A DNA stretch of 64,000 nucleotides from Lunularia cruciata (Eukaryota; Streptophyta; Marchantiopsida; Lunulariales; Lunulariaceae), in NCBI GenBank assembly GCA_948567375.1, contig OX419757.1:53565665-53629664 (forward strand), read 5' to 3'. The notes beneath the pieces are model-generated. The model saw only the letters and a list, made by a program, of their open reading frames with translations. It ran no database searches and was not told the DNA's origin. A program made the translations under genes and the position numbers. The stretch's first letter is position 1; the number at the start of each line of letters is the position of its first letter. Below are positions 54,903 to 64,000 of the stretch, piece by piece.

Positions 54903-55644
54903 TGTAATACCAAGAGCTAGCCATATGATCTAGATGTGAAATTTGGTTTGGTAACATCTATAATGATGTTATACATGATGGTCAAAATAGATAAGATAGA
55001 AGTATCACCAAAAGAGTACTTCTTCTAATAGGGCAAAAACCGAAATAGACTTGAGAACCTTAGAACCAATAGCTAGACATATGATTTAAAGGTGAGAATT
55101 GGTTTGGTAACATCTTGAAGGATGTTACACATGATGGACTAAACAGATCAGAAAGAGGTATCACCAAAAGGGGACTTCTACTAATAGAGTAGGAACCAAA
55201 ATATGCCTGAAATCTTTGAAGGCAATTTCGGAGGCCTAAACGGATGAATTAGGCCTTGAAAATGTGCAAATCCCCCCCCCCCCCAAAATGGAGGAAAGTC
55301 TGGCCTTCCCTTCTCCCCTGCTTTGTCTCATCGAGAGCTTTCCAACGGTACCTTACGTGATTATGAGATTCCTATAGAAAGATTCCCTAAAAGATTCCCT
55401 CTGGTCAAAGCTTGTTTGACCAACCAGATAGGACCTAGACCAAACATGTCACCCATCCAAGTAAGTAATCCAAGGGCGGAGCTTGCTGACATCTCATCTA
55501 TCTGTGTCCCTAATCTTATGGTGGAGCTTCCTTGGAGGAGATCCTCTTTGTCTATATAATAAAGAGAAGGTGCTCCTTTAGGACATCAAATGTTTGAGTG
55601 TGCAATCTGTGTTTTCTCTCTTCTCTTGTCCTTGGAGCATTACA
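54903..55644 (+). repeat. Element A 5' LTR
   Basis: 742 bp from TGTAATACC to GCATTACA. The U3 starts with two diverged tandem copies of a 156-bp unit (54909-55064 and 55065-about 55215). A long C run lies near 55265-55284, and a TATA box TATATAA at 55553-55559. Open frame 55323-55559 is LTR sequence repeated in all copies, not a gene. Confidence 0.96.
55553..55559 (+). promoter_or_regulatory. TATA box of element A LTR
   Basis: TATATAA within TTTGTCTATATAATAAAG, conserved in the 3' LTR at 61404-61410 and present in the solo A-type LTRs. Transcription would start shortly downstream, making the rest R and U5. Confidence 0.75.
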
Positions 55645-55645
55645 A

Positions 55646-55657
55646 TGGTATCAGAGT
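55646..55657 (+). promoter_or_regulatory. Element A primer-binding site
   Basis: TGGTATCAGAGT, one base after the LTR end, complementary to the 3' end of initiator-Met tRNA except the last base. Confidence 0.93.
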
Positions 55658-55784
55658 GAGTGTTCTAGTCCAATAGAGTGGATCATCCCTCTTGGAATAG
55701 CACAAACTACTGAAATTGAGTAATTTGAGGTAGAGAACATAGAGTAATTGCTAGACTTAGGAAGGACTTTAGAGAGCGGATGGG

Positions 55785-57340
55785 ATGGATGCGCCGGGAG
55801 GACAATTTCCCGCACCTAGCTTTCCATTCTCAAACCCATTCCACATCAAGGTTATGTACATCCAGCATGAGCAGATGAGGGTATTGCTAGTTTATCACTT
55901 TGGTGCAGAATTCATGGACAGAGTGATGAACACACCAAACCTGTTGATTCTACCTATGGTGATATATGACAGAGAGTGGGATTTGACAATCTACATTCTA
56001 TTATGATAATATGGATATGAATGTCCTAAATCCTCTCCCTTTCAACACTCAAGTAGAAATCCATTATGTAGTGAGGCCGAAAGTGATGTTTAGAGATTTT
56101 GTGGTCAGAAATTTTGGTGAGGAGTATCATCAACAAGTGATAGCTTTTGAGGTCCCAATGGTAGTTCTGATAGTTTGTGCGCCTTCCAGAGTGATTATAT
56201 TGACTCTGTATTGAAGTAGACATTAGCAATTGAGTGTTGCAGGAACCATGGATCCGCAATTGCAAGAGCTTGTGCAAGGAATGCAAGGGATGTTGAATGA
56301 ATTTCAAGAGATTAAGATGACCATGGAGACATTACAAAGTCAAGTGCAGATCCTCAGGAACGATCAAGCCATGCAAGAAGAAGAGCCGTCTCAAAACCCA
56401 ATACCTATGACTTAAGTACTTGGAGAGGCACCCGTGCCTACAAACCCTATCAACGATGAAGCCACATTGCTACTCCGGATGAAGAAGACCTGCAACATCA
56501 AGCCTTACAAGAGGCAACATACGATGGGAGTAGGGGAAAATTGGATCTCGAGAATGAATCGATATTTCCAATTATTCTCAATAGAGATCACAGAGCATAC
56601 TGCATGCGTGTTTGCATGTGGGTGCTTGACCAATAAAGCCCTTACATGGTATGATGCTTGGGAACAATCCATGCTGGTAGAGAGAAGGGAGGTCACATGG
56701 ACAGCAATGCAAGAAGGATTGCTAAAGAATTTCCAATTGGTGGATTCTGTGCAGATGGCTCAAACCCGACTATAGGGATTGGGATAGAAGAATAGTGTAC
56801 AAGAGTATGTGGAGGCATTTTTGTATTGACAAGTTGCAATCACCAACATGAGTCCAGCAGAGGCTCTCGACAATTTCAAACGAGGATTGAAAGAGCAGAT
56901 TCGCCAAGAAGTCATGGTGCAAAATCCTCGCATGGTATTTGAAGCCATTGCTTGTGCACAGACAATAGCAAGAGCATTAAGGGGAGGTGAAGGAGAAGTT
57001 CCACCTCAACATTATCAGGCAGAAATGTCGCACATGGGTGGACCAATACCGATGGAATTGGGCAACCTTTGATTCCGGGATTGAGGAGCACGACCGCTTC
57101 AAGGGGAGCGGGGACGGGTAGAAGAACAAAGAGATAGAGTCCCACGAGGAGAAAGGACTCAAGGAGAACAACGCCGTTGTTACAATTGTGGCCGTATTGG
57201 GCACATATCTACCAATTGTTGCACTCGTTTCCCTAGAGGCACTTGGCCTTTGTATAGGCAATCTTTGAACAACATGGAGAGGCACATTGAAGAGGAGGAG
57301 GTGGAAATCACTTTGGAAAACAAAGATTGCCAATAAATGT
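55785..57340 (+). pseudogene. gag: Element A gag
   Basis: An N-terminal leader frame (55785-56006) is followed, after one frame change, by a long run in a single frame (56011-57336) broken only by stop codons near 56212, 56413, 56773, 56827, 57070 and 57082. Capsid text includes E-N-W-I-S-R-M-N-R-Y-F and A-L-T-W-Y-D-A-W-E (56520-56700), typical of the retrotransposon gag domain. A complete zinc knuckle, C-Y-N-C-G-R-I-G-H-I-S-T-N-C, is at 57178-57219. Several of the stops are one C-to-T change from a sense codon. The protein forms particles and binds element RNA. It is non-functional as it stands. Confidence 0.92.
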
Positions 57341-57407
57341 ACCTCGCAGCCTTACTGGCTCAATAAGGAAGTAGAGAAGCAAGGGAAGGAAGAAGAATAA
57401 TGCGCAA

Positions 57408-57884
57408 AGATCCCGAAAGGCAACCTCACAATTGATTGTCATGAATGGAATCCTAGAAGGTAATCAAGTGAGAGTATTAATAGATTCGGGAGCAATAGAG
57501 AATTTCTTGTCTCGCTCTATTGCAATAAGATTGGGAATGGATCTAGTGAGAGATGGGAGTGAAGAAGTAGAGTTACCAAATGGGCAAACAGAGAGGATTG
57601 AATCATTACCTAGACGGGTAACCCTCTCTGTAGGAGAATATCAAGAAGCAATTGAGTGGCGAGTGATACAGTTAGCTCGTTATGATACAATTTTAGGCAT
57701 GCCATGGATGGAGCAGTACAACCCTATGGTGGATTGGAGGAAGAAAGTAGTGAGAACCCACCAATGGTCAATCATTGGGGTTAAAGAAAAATCACACAAG
57801 CAGAAACTGCCACTATATGTCGTGGGGATGGCAACTGTCTATAAGACCGATAGATGTTTTATGGGTCTAATAAGAGAAGTCTAG
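57408..57884 (+). pseudogene. Element A aspartic protease
   Basis: The open frame 57432-57884 shows V-L-I-D-S-G-A-I-E-N-F-L with the intact catalytic D-S-G at 57483-57491, then P-N-G-Q-T-E-R-I-E-S-L-P and T-I-L-G-M-P-W-M-E-Q-Y-N-P. It lies in a different frame from gag (gag frame 1, protease frame 0), so either a frameshift was used or an indel has occurred. It would cut Gag-Pol into mature proteins. A stop at 57882-57884 separates it from RT in the same frame. Confidence 0.93.
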
Positions 57885-57917
57885 AGTGCAAAACTCAATG
57901 GAAAAATTCCTTAGAAA

Positions 57918-58822
57918 TTGAAGGATGTGGTGGATGAGTTTCAAGATGTCTTTCCTAATGATCTACCCTCAAGATTACTACCAAAAAGGCGAGTAGATCA
58001 CAAAATTGAGACACTCCCGGGGAAGACACCTCCTTGTAAGACCCCATATCGCCTATCACCTCATGAGTTGGAGGAGTGTAAGACTCAAATTGAGGAGATG
58101 CTGCAGAAAGGGTTCATCCAACCTAGTGTATCATCATATGGGGCCCCTGTCTTGTTTGTGAAGAAGAGGATGGTACAATACGCATGTGCATTGACTATCG
58201 GGGTCTCAATCAGCAAATAGTGAAGAATAAATACCCCTTACCTTGCATGGATGACCTGTTTGATCAACTCCATGGAGCGAGATACTTCACCAAACTGGAC
58301 TTGCGGAGCCGTTGCAATCAAATCCGAATTGCAAAGGAGTATGTGTACAAAACTGCCTTTCGAACCAAGTATGGCCACTTTGAGTATCTTGTGATGCCTT
58401 TTGGCCTCACCAATGCACCTGCCACTTTCATGAGTCTAATAAAAAACATAGTTCGTCCATACTTGGATAAGTTTGTTATGGTCTTCTTGGATGATATCTT
58501 AGTATATAGTAGCACGATGACAGAACACAAACAACATCTACGAGAGGTCCTCCAAATTCTAAGACAGAATCAGTTGTATGCCAAAATCTCAAAGTGTGAG
58601 TTTGGCAAGTCTGAAGTAGACTACTTGGGGCATAGAGTAAGTGTAGAGGGCATTCAAGTATTGATAGATAAAATAGAGGTCATTCAAAAATGGAGTGCCC
58701 TAGAAGATCAGACTCAACTTAAGAGCTTCTTGGGGTTGACGGAATTCTATCATAGATTTGTCAAGGACTTCTCCAAGGTTGCACAGCCTTTAATGGCACT
58801 ACTTGGCAAGGGGAAGAAGTAG
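57918..58822 (+). pseudogene. Element A reverse transcriptase
   Basis: RT opens in frame with protease (57918-58175: V-L-F-V-K-K). It shifts by what looks like a one-base deletion in the A-rich AAGAAGAGG run near 58165, then continues at 58184-58822 with [24 protein letters not shown] and [10 protein letters not shown]. The catalytic Asp pair is at 58490-58495. It ends at a TAG in the linker K-G-K-K. All RT motifs are present, but the frame break and stop inactivate it. Confidence 0.95.
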
Positions 58823-59290
58823 ACATGGGGAACTGCACAAGAGTTGGCCTTTCAAGAATTGAAGGCTGCCTTGCTACATGCACCAATCTTGAAGTGGTAT
58901 CACCCAAAATGTCTAATCAAGTTGGCTATAGATGCATCAGACGTAGCAATAGGAGCAGTCCTACAACAAGAGTGGCATGACAGATGGCATCCAATTGCAT
59001 ATTTCTCTTGAAAGTTGTTACCGGTAGAGTGCAACTACCACACCACAGAACGAGAAGAGCTAGCCATTGTTCTAGCAACCAAACATTGGAAGCACTACCT
59101 AGGCGAGAAGGCATTTGTAGTAGAGACAGACCACAAACCTCTAGTCTACCTTGAGACACAGAAAGATCTATCTCGTCACCAAATTCGGTGGGCAGAGTGG
59201 CGACAGCGCTTCAACATGACAATCACCTACGTGGAAGGTAAGAAGCAACTTGCAGATGCATTCACCCGCATGCCAATGGCAAACAACTTG
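58823..59290 (+). pseudogene. Element A RNase H
   Basis: In the same frame as RT after the stop: A-I-D-A-S-D-V-A-I-G-A-V-L-Q-Q (first catalytic Asp near 58932), then a TGA at 59009-59011, then T-T-E-R-E-E-L-A-I-V (catalytic Glu), T-D-H-K-P-L-V-Y-L (catalytic Asp) and A-D-A-F-T-R-M-P at the end. It removes the RNA template during reverse transcription. Confidence 0.94.
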
Positions 59291-60500
59291 GTGGTAGAGG
59301 TTAAGATTAACCCTGAATTCTGGCAAGAGATTCTGGCTGCAACAAAAACTGATCCACAGATTGTAGAAGCACAATCATCCAAAGGTGTCACCAGCACCCA
59401 AGGACTCACCTTTCAGGATGGTAGATTATGGATCCCAAATGTCCCAGAATTATGCACCACCATTCTAGCGGAATGTCATGATTTGGCCATTGCAGCTCAT
59501 GTCAGAGTGGACAAGACCTTGGATGCAGTCAAGCGCCATTACTATTGGCCCAAGATGAGCACCGATGTGATGGACTATGTGCGTAGCTGACTACTTTGTC
59601 AACAAAACAAAGCTTCTAATCAAGCTCTTGCAGGGCTCCTTCAACCTCTCCCCACTCCTACCCAACGTTGGGAACAAGTGAGTATGGATTTCATCTGTGA
59701 ATTACCCAAGACCACCTCAGGGTTTGACTCCATTGTGGTCTTTGTGGACCGGCTCAGCAAAATGATTCATATACGCCTTACCACCAAGGAGGTGACCGCT
59801 CCACAACTAGCTCAATTATATTTAGATGTAGTCTTTGCTCACCATGGCTTGTCTAGAGTACTCATCACCGATAGAGGCACCCAATTCACTAGTTTGTTTT
59901 GGCAAACACTCTTTGGTTTCTTCAAAACCAAGTTGGTCATGTCCATAGCTTACCACCCACAAATAGATGGCCAAATAGAGCGGGCTAATCGCACTATTGA
60001 AGACATGTTACGTGGCTTCACCTTAAAATATCAAGAGGGGTGGGACACCCTACTCCCGTTAGTGGAATTCATTTACAAAAATTTAGTGAATGCATCCACC
60101 TAGGTCACTCTATTCTTCCTCATGTATGGTGAGCATCCCTTCACATCTTCTAGCTTGTTGAAGATCCGTCCAATGGCTACCAAGGTCGATGCAGTCAACA
60201 CATTTGTTTCTAGAATCCAACAAGGTGTGGAGAGCGCCAAGCACAGATTATAGATTGCGCAAAATTGACAAAAGTAGTATGCTGATGCACACTGTAGGCA
60301 CATGGAGTTCAATGTTGGGGATCAAGTGTGGCTATCGACAACCAACCTCACATTAGTTGGACCTCGTAAGCTCAGACCTTGTTTTATTGGGCCTTTCTCG
60401 ATTCTTCATCGCATCGGTGTTGTGGCCTATCACCTTGAGCTACCACCACAAATGAAGATCCATCCAGTGTTCCATGTCTCCCTACTATGTAGACAGGCCA
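59291..60500 (+). pseudogene. Element A integrase
   Basis: The zinc domain (59455-59615) has E-C-H-D-L-A-I-A-A-H-V, Y-Y-W-P-K-M and L-L-C-Q-Q-N-K. The core (59678-60103) shows S-M-D-F-I-C-E-L-P-K (first Asp), I-T-D-R-G-T-Q-F-T (second Asp) and G-Q-I-E-R-A-N-R-T-I-E (Glu region). The C-terminal part (60302-60500) has N-V-G-D-Q-V-W-L-S and H-P-V-F-H-V-S-L-L. In-frame stops interrupt it near 59588, 60101, 60252 and following. The catalytic triad is intact. Confidence 0.95.
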
Positions 60501-60549
60501 GGGTCATTCCACACAAGACATTCGACCTTGTCCAACACTCATTGATTGC

Positions 60550-60747
60550 ACAAAGGAATATGAAGTGGAGCGGATTCTCCAAAAATGCATGCGTGGTACT
60601 CGCCATCCGCGGGTGGACTATCTAGTACAATGGAAAGGTTACTCCCTCTATGAAGCAACCTGGGAGCCCGCTGCCAATTTGGCACATGCACCGGTGTTGG
60701 TGCAAGCATTTGAGCAACAATTGCACAACGAGGACGTTGCGTCTTAA
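60550..60747 (+). pseudogene. Element A chromodomain
   Basis: After a frame change near 60550-60570 the frame 60565-60747 encodes V-D-Y-L-V-Q-W-K-G-Y-S-L-Y-E-A-T-W-E-P, a clear chromodomain core, ending at TAA 60745-60747. It would steer insertion towards marked heterochromatin. Confidence 0.92.
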
Positions 60748-60758
60748 AAGGAGGGAGG
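60746..60758 (+). promoter_or_regulatory. Element A polypurine tract
   Basis: AAAAGGAGGGAGG, two bases before the 3' LTR and overlapping the pol stop codon. It primes second-strand synthesis. Confidence 0.92.
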
Positions 60759-60760
60759 TT

Positions 60761-61495
60761 TGTAATACCAAGAGCTAGCCATATGATCTAGATGTGAAAT
60801 TCAGTTCAGTAACATCTAGAATGATGTTATACATGATGGTCAAAATAGATAAGATAGAAGTATTACCAAAAGAGTACTTCTTCTAATAGGGCAAAAACCA
60901 AAATAGACTTGAGAACCTTAGAACCAATAGCTAGATATATGATTTAAAGGTGAGAATTGGTTTGGTAACATCTGGAAGGATGTTACACATGATGGACTAA
61001 ACAGATCAGAAAGAGGTATCACCAAAAGGGGACTTCTACTAATAGAATAGGAACCAAAATATGCCTGAAATCTTTGAAGGCCTAAACGGATGAATTAGGC
61101 CTCAGAAATGTGCAATTCCCCCCCCCCCCCTCCAATGAAAGAAAGGCTGCCCTTCTCTTCCCTCTTGCTTTGTCTCATCAAGAGCTTTCCTACAGTACCT
61201 TACTCATGTGATTATGAGATTCCTATAGGAAGATTCCCTAAAAGATTCCCTCCGGTCAAAGCTTGTTTGACCAACCAAATAGGACCTAGACCAGACATGT
61301 CACCCATCCAAGTAAGTAATCCAAGGGTGGAGCTTTCTGACATGTCATCTATCTGTGTCCCTAATCCTATGGTGGAGCTTCCTTGGAGGAGATACTCTTT
61401 GTCTATATAATAAAGAGAAGGTGCTCCTTTGGGGCATCAAATGTTTGAGTGTGCAATCTGTGTTTTCTCTCTTCTCTTGTCCTTAGAGTATTACA
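60761..61495 (+). repeat. Element A 3' LTR
   Basis: 735 bp matching 54903-55644. It has lost about 12 bp in the GAAGGC-CTAAACGG region, and its C run is shorter. TATA at 61404-61410. It ends GTATTACA, followed by ATTAG (61496-61500). Confidence 0.96.
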
Positions 61496-61840
61496 ATTAG
61501 AAGAGGCAAGTGTAATTGCTCTGGTTCAAGTAGAGCAAGCCCAAAGGAAACAAAAGGAGAGTTATGATAAGAGGCAAGGTAAGAAGAAGGTGGAGCTCTT
61601 CAAGGAAGGTGTTTGGGTAAAAAAATTTATTCCATTTGATTCAAGAGGGTACAAAAGAAGTTCTTGCCTAAGTACTTTAGAAATTTCATAGTGGAGAAGA
61701 TGTGGAGTAATTATACCTATGATCTCAAGGAGTTAAGAGGAAAACACTTTGAATGGATTAACTATGACAAGTTAAAGTTATATTATAGAAGGTAGAGAGA
61801 CCTTCATTCCAAGGACAAAGTGAAATCTTAGTCAAGGTAA
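61496..61840 (+). pseudogene. Element B integrase C-terminus
   Basis: The text after A reads E-E-A-S-V-I-A-L-V-Q-V-E-Q-A-Q-R, then E-S-Y-D-K-R and G-V-W-V-K-K-F-I-P-F-D-S-R, the typical end of a gypsy integrase. It finishes with H-F-E-W-I-N-Y-D-K-L-K-L-Y-Y near 61750-61790. It is the continuation of 54902. Confidence 0.85.
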
Positions 61841-61849
61841 ATGTAAGAC

Positions 61850-62790
61850 TTATTGGTGCATGTATACTCTATTGTGATATCTAGCTTGGTATTGTATGAA
61901 GTTGAGAGATATAATTTATATAAAGTTAAAATAAGCTTCTACATTAGCCATGATTAGCTAAAGTTAGTCATATCCAAGACAGAGATGACTCTACTTTAAA
62001 GGAAGATGAAAGAGTGAGAATTATTATTTTGGATTCTAATGTATTGACTTGATATTATTCTTACATGTTTGGCTTTCAAGAAAGAGTTGGGAACTCTTGA
62101 GCTCACAAGCCTTTTTGGTTTAAATTCTTCTATAGTCCAAGGATAGCTCTTGTGAAAGAATCCTTGATTTAGTAGTTGGGTCAAGATAAGACCTCATGTT
62201 TAGGAGATTCTTCCCATGAGTTTGGATATTCCTTTAGACTTTTGAATTCATATGATTTTTTTGCCTAGTAACTTGAGCTATTATGGTAATTAGTAACATT
62301 AGTGTGTAACTATTTCACAAGTATATAAACTAAGGGTGATAATGTACTCATCATCCTTTCATTTTCAACTATCTCTCTCTCATTGAGTTCTCTAGTAAGC
62401 AATGGTTTGAGTCTTGGAGGTGCCTTGGAGTTGCCTTGGAGTTCTAGCCTTGAAGGAGTGTGATGGAGTTTAGTTCTTTACCTTCTTAGTCCATGATGCA
62501 CTACTCTAATATCTATCAAAGGTTCATTCTAAGTGAGAGACATGCCAACTTAGAGGAAAAAGGGTGGTGAGCATCACCTAAAGTCTCTTAGCTAGAGTGG
62601 GTGTGGCTTGACTATGTAATCAAAGTCTATTAATGGCAATTTCTTGCCAACTTAGAGGAAAAAGGGTGGTGAGCATCACCTAAAGTCTCTTAGCTAGAGT
62701 GGGTGTGGCTTGACTATGTAATCAAAGTCTATTAATGGCAATTTCTTGAATTGAGAGTTGAGTTGTTCATGCGAGTTGTGTGTGAACTAA
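61850..62790 (+). repeat. Probable element B 3' LTR
   Basis: Noncoding sequence right after the end of B pol. A candidate start is TGTAAGAC at 61851. TATATAAACT at 62323-62332 looks like a promoter TATA box. Its downstream part resembles 33114-33332. No second B LTR exists in the window, so the ends are inferred. Confidence 0.5.
62544..62747 (+). repeat. Perfect 102-bp tandem duplication
   Basis: Units 62544-62645 and 62646-62747 are identical base for base by eye, starting GCCAACTTAGAGG and ending GGCAATTTCTT. They lie in the R/U5-like part of the probable B LTR. Confidence 0.95.
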
Positions 62791-64000
62791 ATTGATTATT
62801 GTGGCACTTATGAGTTTATGCATGACTTTTGTATGAATTGTGCATAGTGTATGATGTTGAAGGTGATGTCTATTTGTAGGAATATATATGTGCACAACAT
62901 TCACTAAACTCTCAAAAAATTCAATTTTATATGGTAATTGATGGAATACCATAATTGCTATTTTATAAATAAAATACATATAGAACTCATAAGATAAAAT
63001 CAAAATATTATCACCAAATTCTTTCATGTATGTCTTGATGTGGTCTTCCCATCTTTCATGTGTTCTACGTGGCCGCCTTTATTTTTTTATTTTCCTTAAT
63101 ATTTTTCATTAACTATGTTAGAATATATTGTGATAAAGTACTACATTATATTATTGTTGAATTCTTATATATCTCAAAGCCTTTTTACAAGTTAAATTTT
63201 TGGTGAGTGAGTTTAGAGCTATACTCTATTACTACTCTCAAGTAATAGTAAATAATAAAGTGTAATCAAATAAACTCAAAAACTTAGAGTGCAATTGAGT
63301 AGAGATTTGAACTTACAAATTATATTAGCAAATATTTGGATGTGCCAAGTAAGGTGGTTAAGTTTATCTCTATATAAAATTGTGTGTACATATGCTATAT
63401 TCTCTTATATGACTCGTCCATTCATCAAGCTACTAGTGCACGTCTTTGCTCTTGCTATGGTAAGGATGCATGCTCTTGGATTCTAGCTTAACCATGCATC
63501 AAGGCATTCCAAATTGCACCAACTACCTTCTCTACAACAATGAGGTTCCACTTGGGTTTGGTTCACCCATCTACATCTTCATTACTCACTTTTGAGTATG
63601 GTTTTACACTAGATGTAGCAATTGTCCATATGACACAATATCCTTTTGGAGGACAAAGGATAGCTACCCATGATGTCATCAAGGATATAATGTTTGCTTA
63701 GCACAAGAGAGTGGAAACCTCGCTTAGAAGGAGCATTGTATGCTTTACAAATGACACTTGTCAAGGCAAACTTATACTTGGTCCAAGATGATCAGGTGAC
63801 AATAGCAAATGTTGTGGTTATGGACCCTATGCGTGATGCAATTTTGGAGGGAGTGATCACTCATCTCCCTAGCTGAGCAGCAAGCAACAAAGCAACATGC
63901 AAGGTCTCCAAGTATAGGAGTATGTAGGGAGGTCACCTCTTTGTTCCTCTAGCCTTGGAATTATATGGAGTGATGGACATAGCATTTGACACATTTGCTA
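62791..64000. other. AT-rich unknown sequence with a short open frame
   Basis: 62791-63640 is AT-rich with no recognisable gene. From about 63640 the plus strand is more protein-like. The frame 63694-63876 reads R-L-E-G-A-L-Y-A-L-Q-M-T-L-V-K-A-N-L-Y and D-Q-V-T-I-A-N-V-V-V, and coding-like text continues in the same frame past the stop. It may be a fragment of a transposon-borne protein running off the window. I do not recognise it. Confidence 0.3.

Larger units (their letters stand above)
54903..61495 (+). mobile_element. Ty3/gypsy chromovirus A, complete structure
   Basis: A 6593-bp element with TG...CA LTRs (742 and 735 bp), primer-binding site, gag, protease, RT, RNase H, integrase, chromodomain, polypurine tract and perfect ATTAG duplication. 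It is the best preserved element here. Coding frames are broken by a handful of nonsense codons, one deletion in RT and one shift before the chromodomain. By eye the LTRs differ at roughly 35-40 of about 720 aligned sites, plus indels, so it is the youngest or near-youngest insertion but far from recent. It is nested in integrase of element B. Confidence 0.97.
50085..62790 (+). mobile_element. Non-chromodomain Ty3/gypsy element B (host of A)
   Basis: A plus-strand gypsy element with gag remnant (50085-50830), start of pol (50931-51398), RT, RNase H and integrase (52013-54902), integrase C-terminus (61496-61840) and a probable 3' LTR (about 61850-62790). It is interrupted by a solo C-type LTR (51399-52012) and by element A (54903-61495). 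The RT signature (G-A-Y-A-F-K-V-M-P-F-G-V) and pol N-terminal motif are those of the non-chromodomain plant gypsy group (Athila/Tat type). No 5' LTR was found. Confidence 0.8.

Noticed and set aside
55323-55559. Open frame of 78 codons, repeated at 61108-61410, 24631-24837 and (minus) 30189-30479
   Set aside because: It lies wholly inside A-type LTRs and recurs because the LTR recurs. No protein motif; it overlaps promoter sequence.
1-64000. tRNA, rRNA, snRNA or organelle-derived segments
   Set aside because: I saw no cloverleaf-like or conserved RNA sequence and no organelle gene text on either strand, though I could not run a search.

Overview
The window looks like intergenic nuclear DNA from a large, repeat-rich plant genome. 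The evidence is stacked long-terminal-repeat (LTR) retrotransposons of plant type: chromodomain Ty3/gypsy, a non-chromodomain Ty3/gypsy, and Ty1/copia. Primer-binding sites read as initiator-Met tRNA type, and every reading frame is old and broken. A gymnosperm would fit the age and density of the nesting, but nothing in the sequence proves it. I found no intact cellular gene, rRNA, tRNA or CRISPR array.

Layout. 1-1000: minus-strand Ty1/copia relic (integrase and protease). 2400-10389: a second minus-strand copia element ('L'), split by one copy of an unrecognised repeat family 'H' (about 3.5-7 kb). 10390-11760: a short CpG-retaining, probably low-copy island. 13.1-24.27 kb: a second, plus-strand copy of H, split by a complete minus-strand chromodomain gypsy element 'J' (14692-22659, near-identical 5-bp target duplication). 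J itself carries a same-family solo LTR and a foreign insert of about 2.2 kb. 24277-25033: a solo LTR. 25.3-26.0 kb: another gypsy reverse transcriptase/RNase H relic. 26234-33113: minus-strand chromovirus 'C' with a solo LTR inside it.

33333-46162: a related minus-strand chromovirus 'D/E/F'. It is interrupted by an unidentified purine-rich, minisatellite-bearing sequence 'G', and its middle part (E) now points the other way. 46191-46935: diverged tandem repeat. 47474-50080: degraded second copy of J ('K'). 50085-54902, continuing at 61496: plus-strand non-chromodomain gypsy element 'B'. It contains a solo LTR and the best-preserved element in the window, chromovirus 'A' (54903-61495). A has a 742-bp and a 735-bp LTR, primer-binding site, gag, protease, RT, RNase H, integrase, chromodomain, polypurine tract and a perfect ATTAG target duplication. 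61.8-62.8 kb: probable B 3' LTR with a perfect 102-bp tandem duplication. 62.8-64 kb: AT-rich unknown sequence with one fragmentary ORF.

The genes are parts of retrotransposon replication machinery, not a cellular pathway: Gag particles, Pol enzymes that copy and insert the RNA, and LTRs that supply promoter and terminator. None of the copies looks autonomous. The most informative signals are the ordered insertions with intact target duplications, an inverted internal segment in D/E/F, a conserved heat-shock-element-like motif in the J-family LTRs, and the unrecognised H family with convergent coding blocks.
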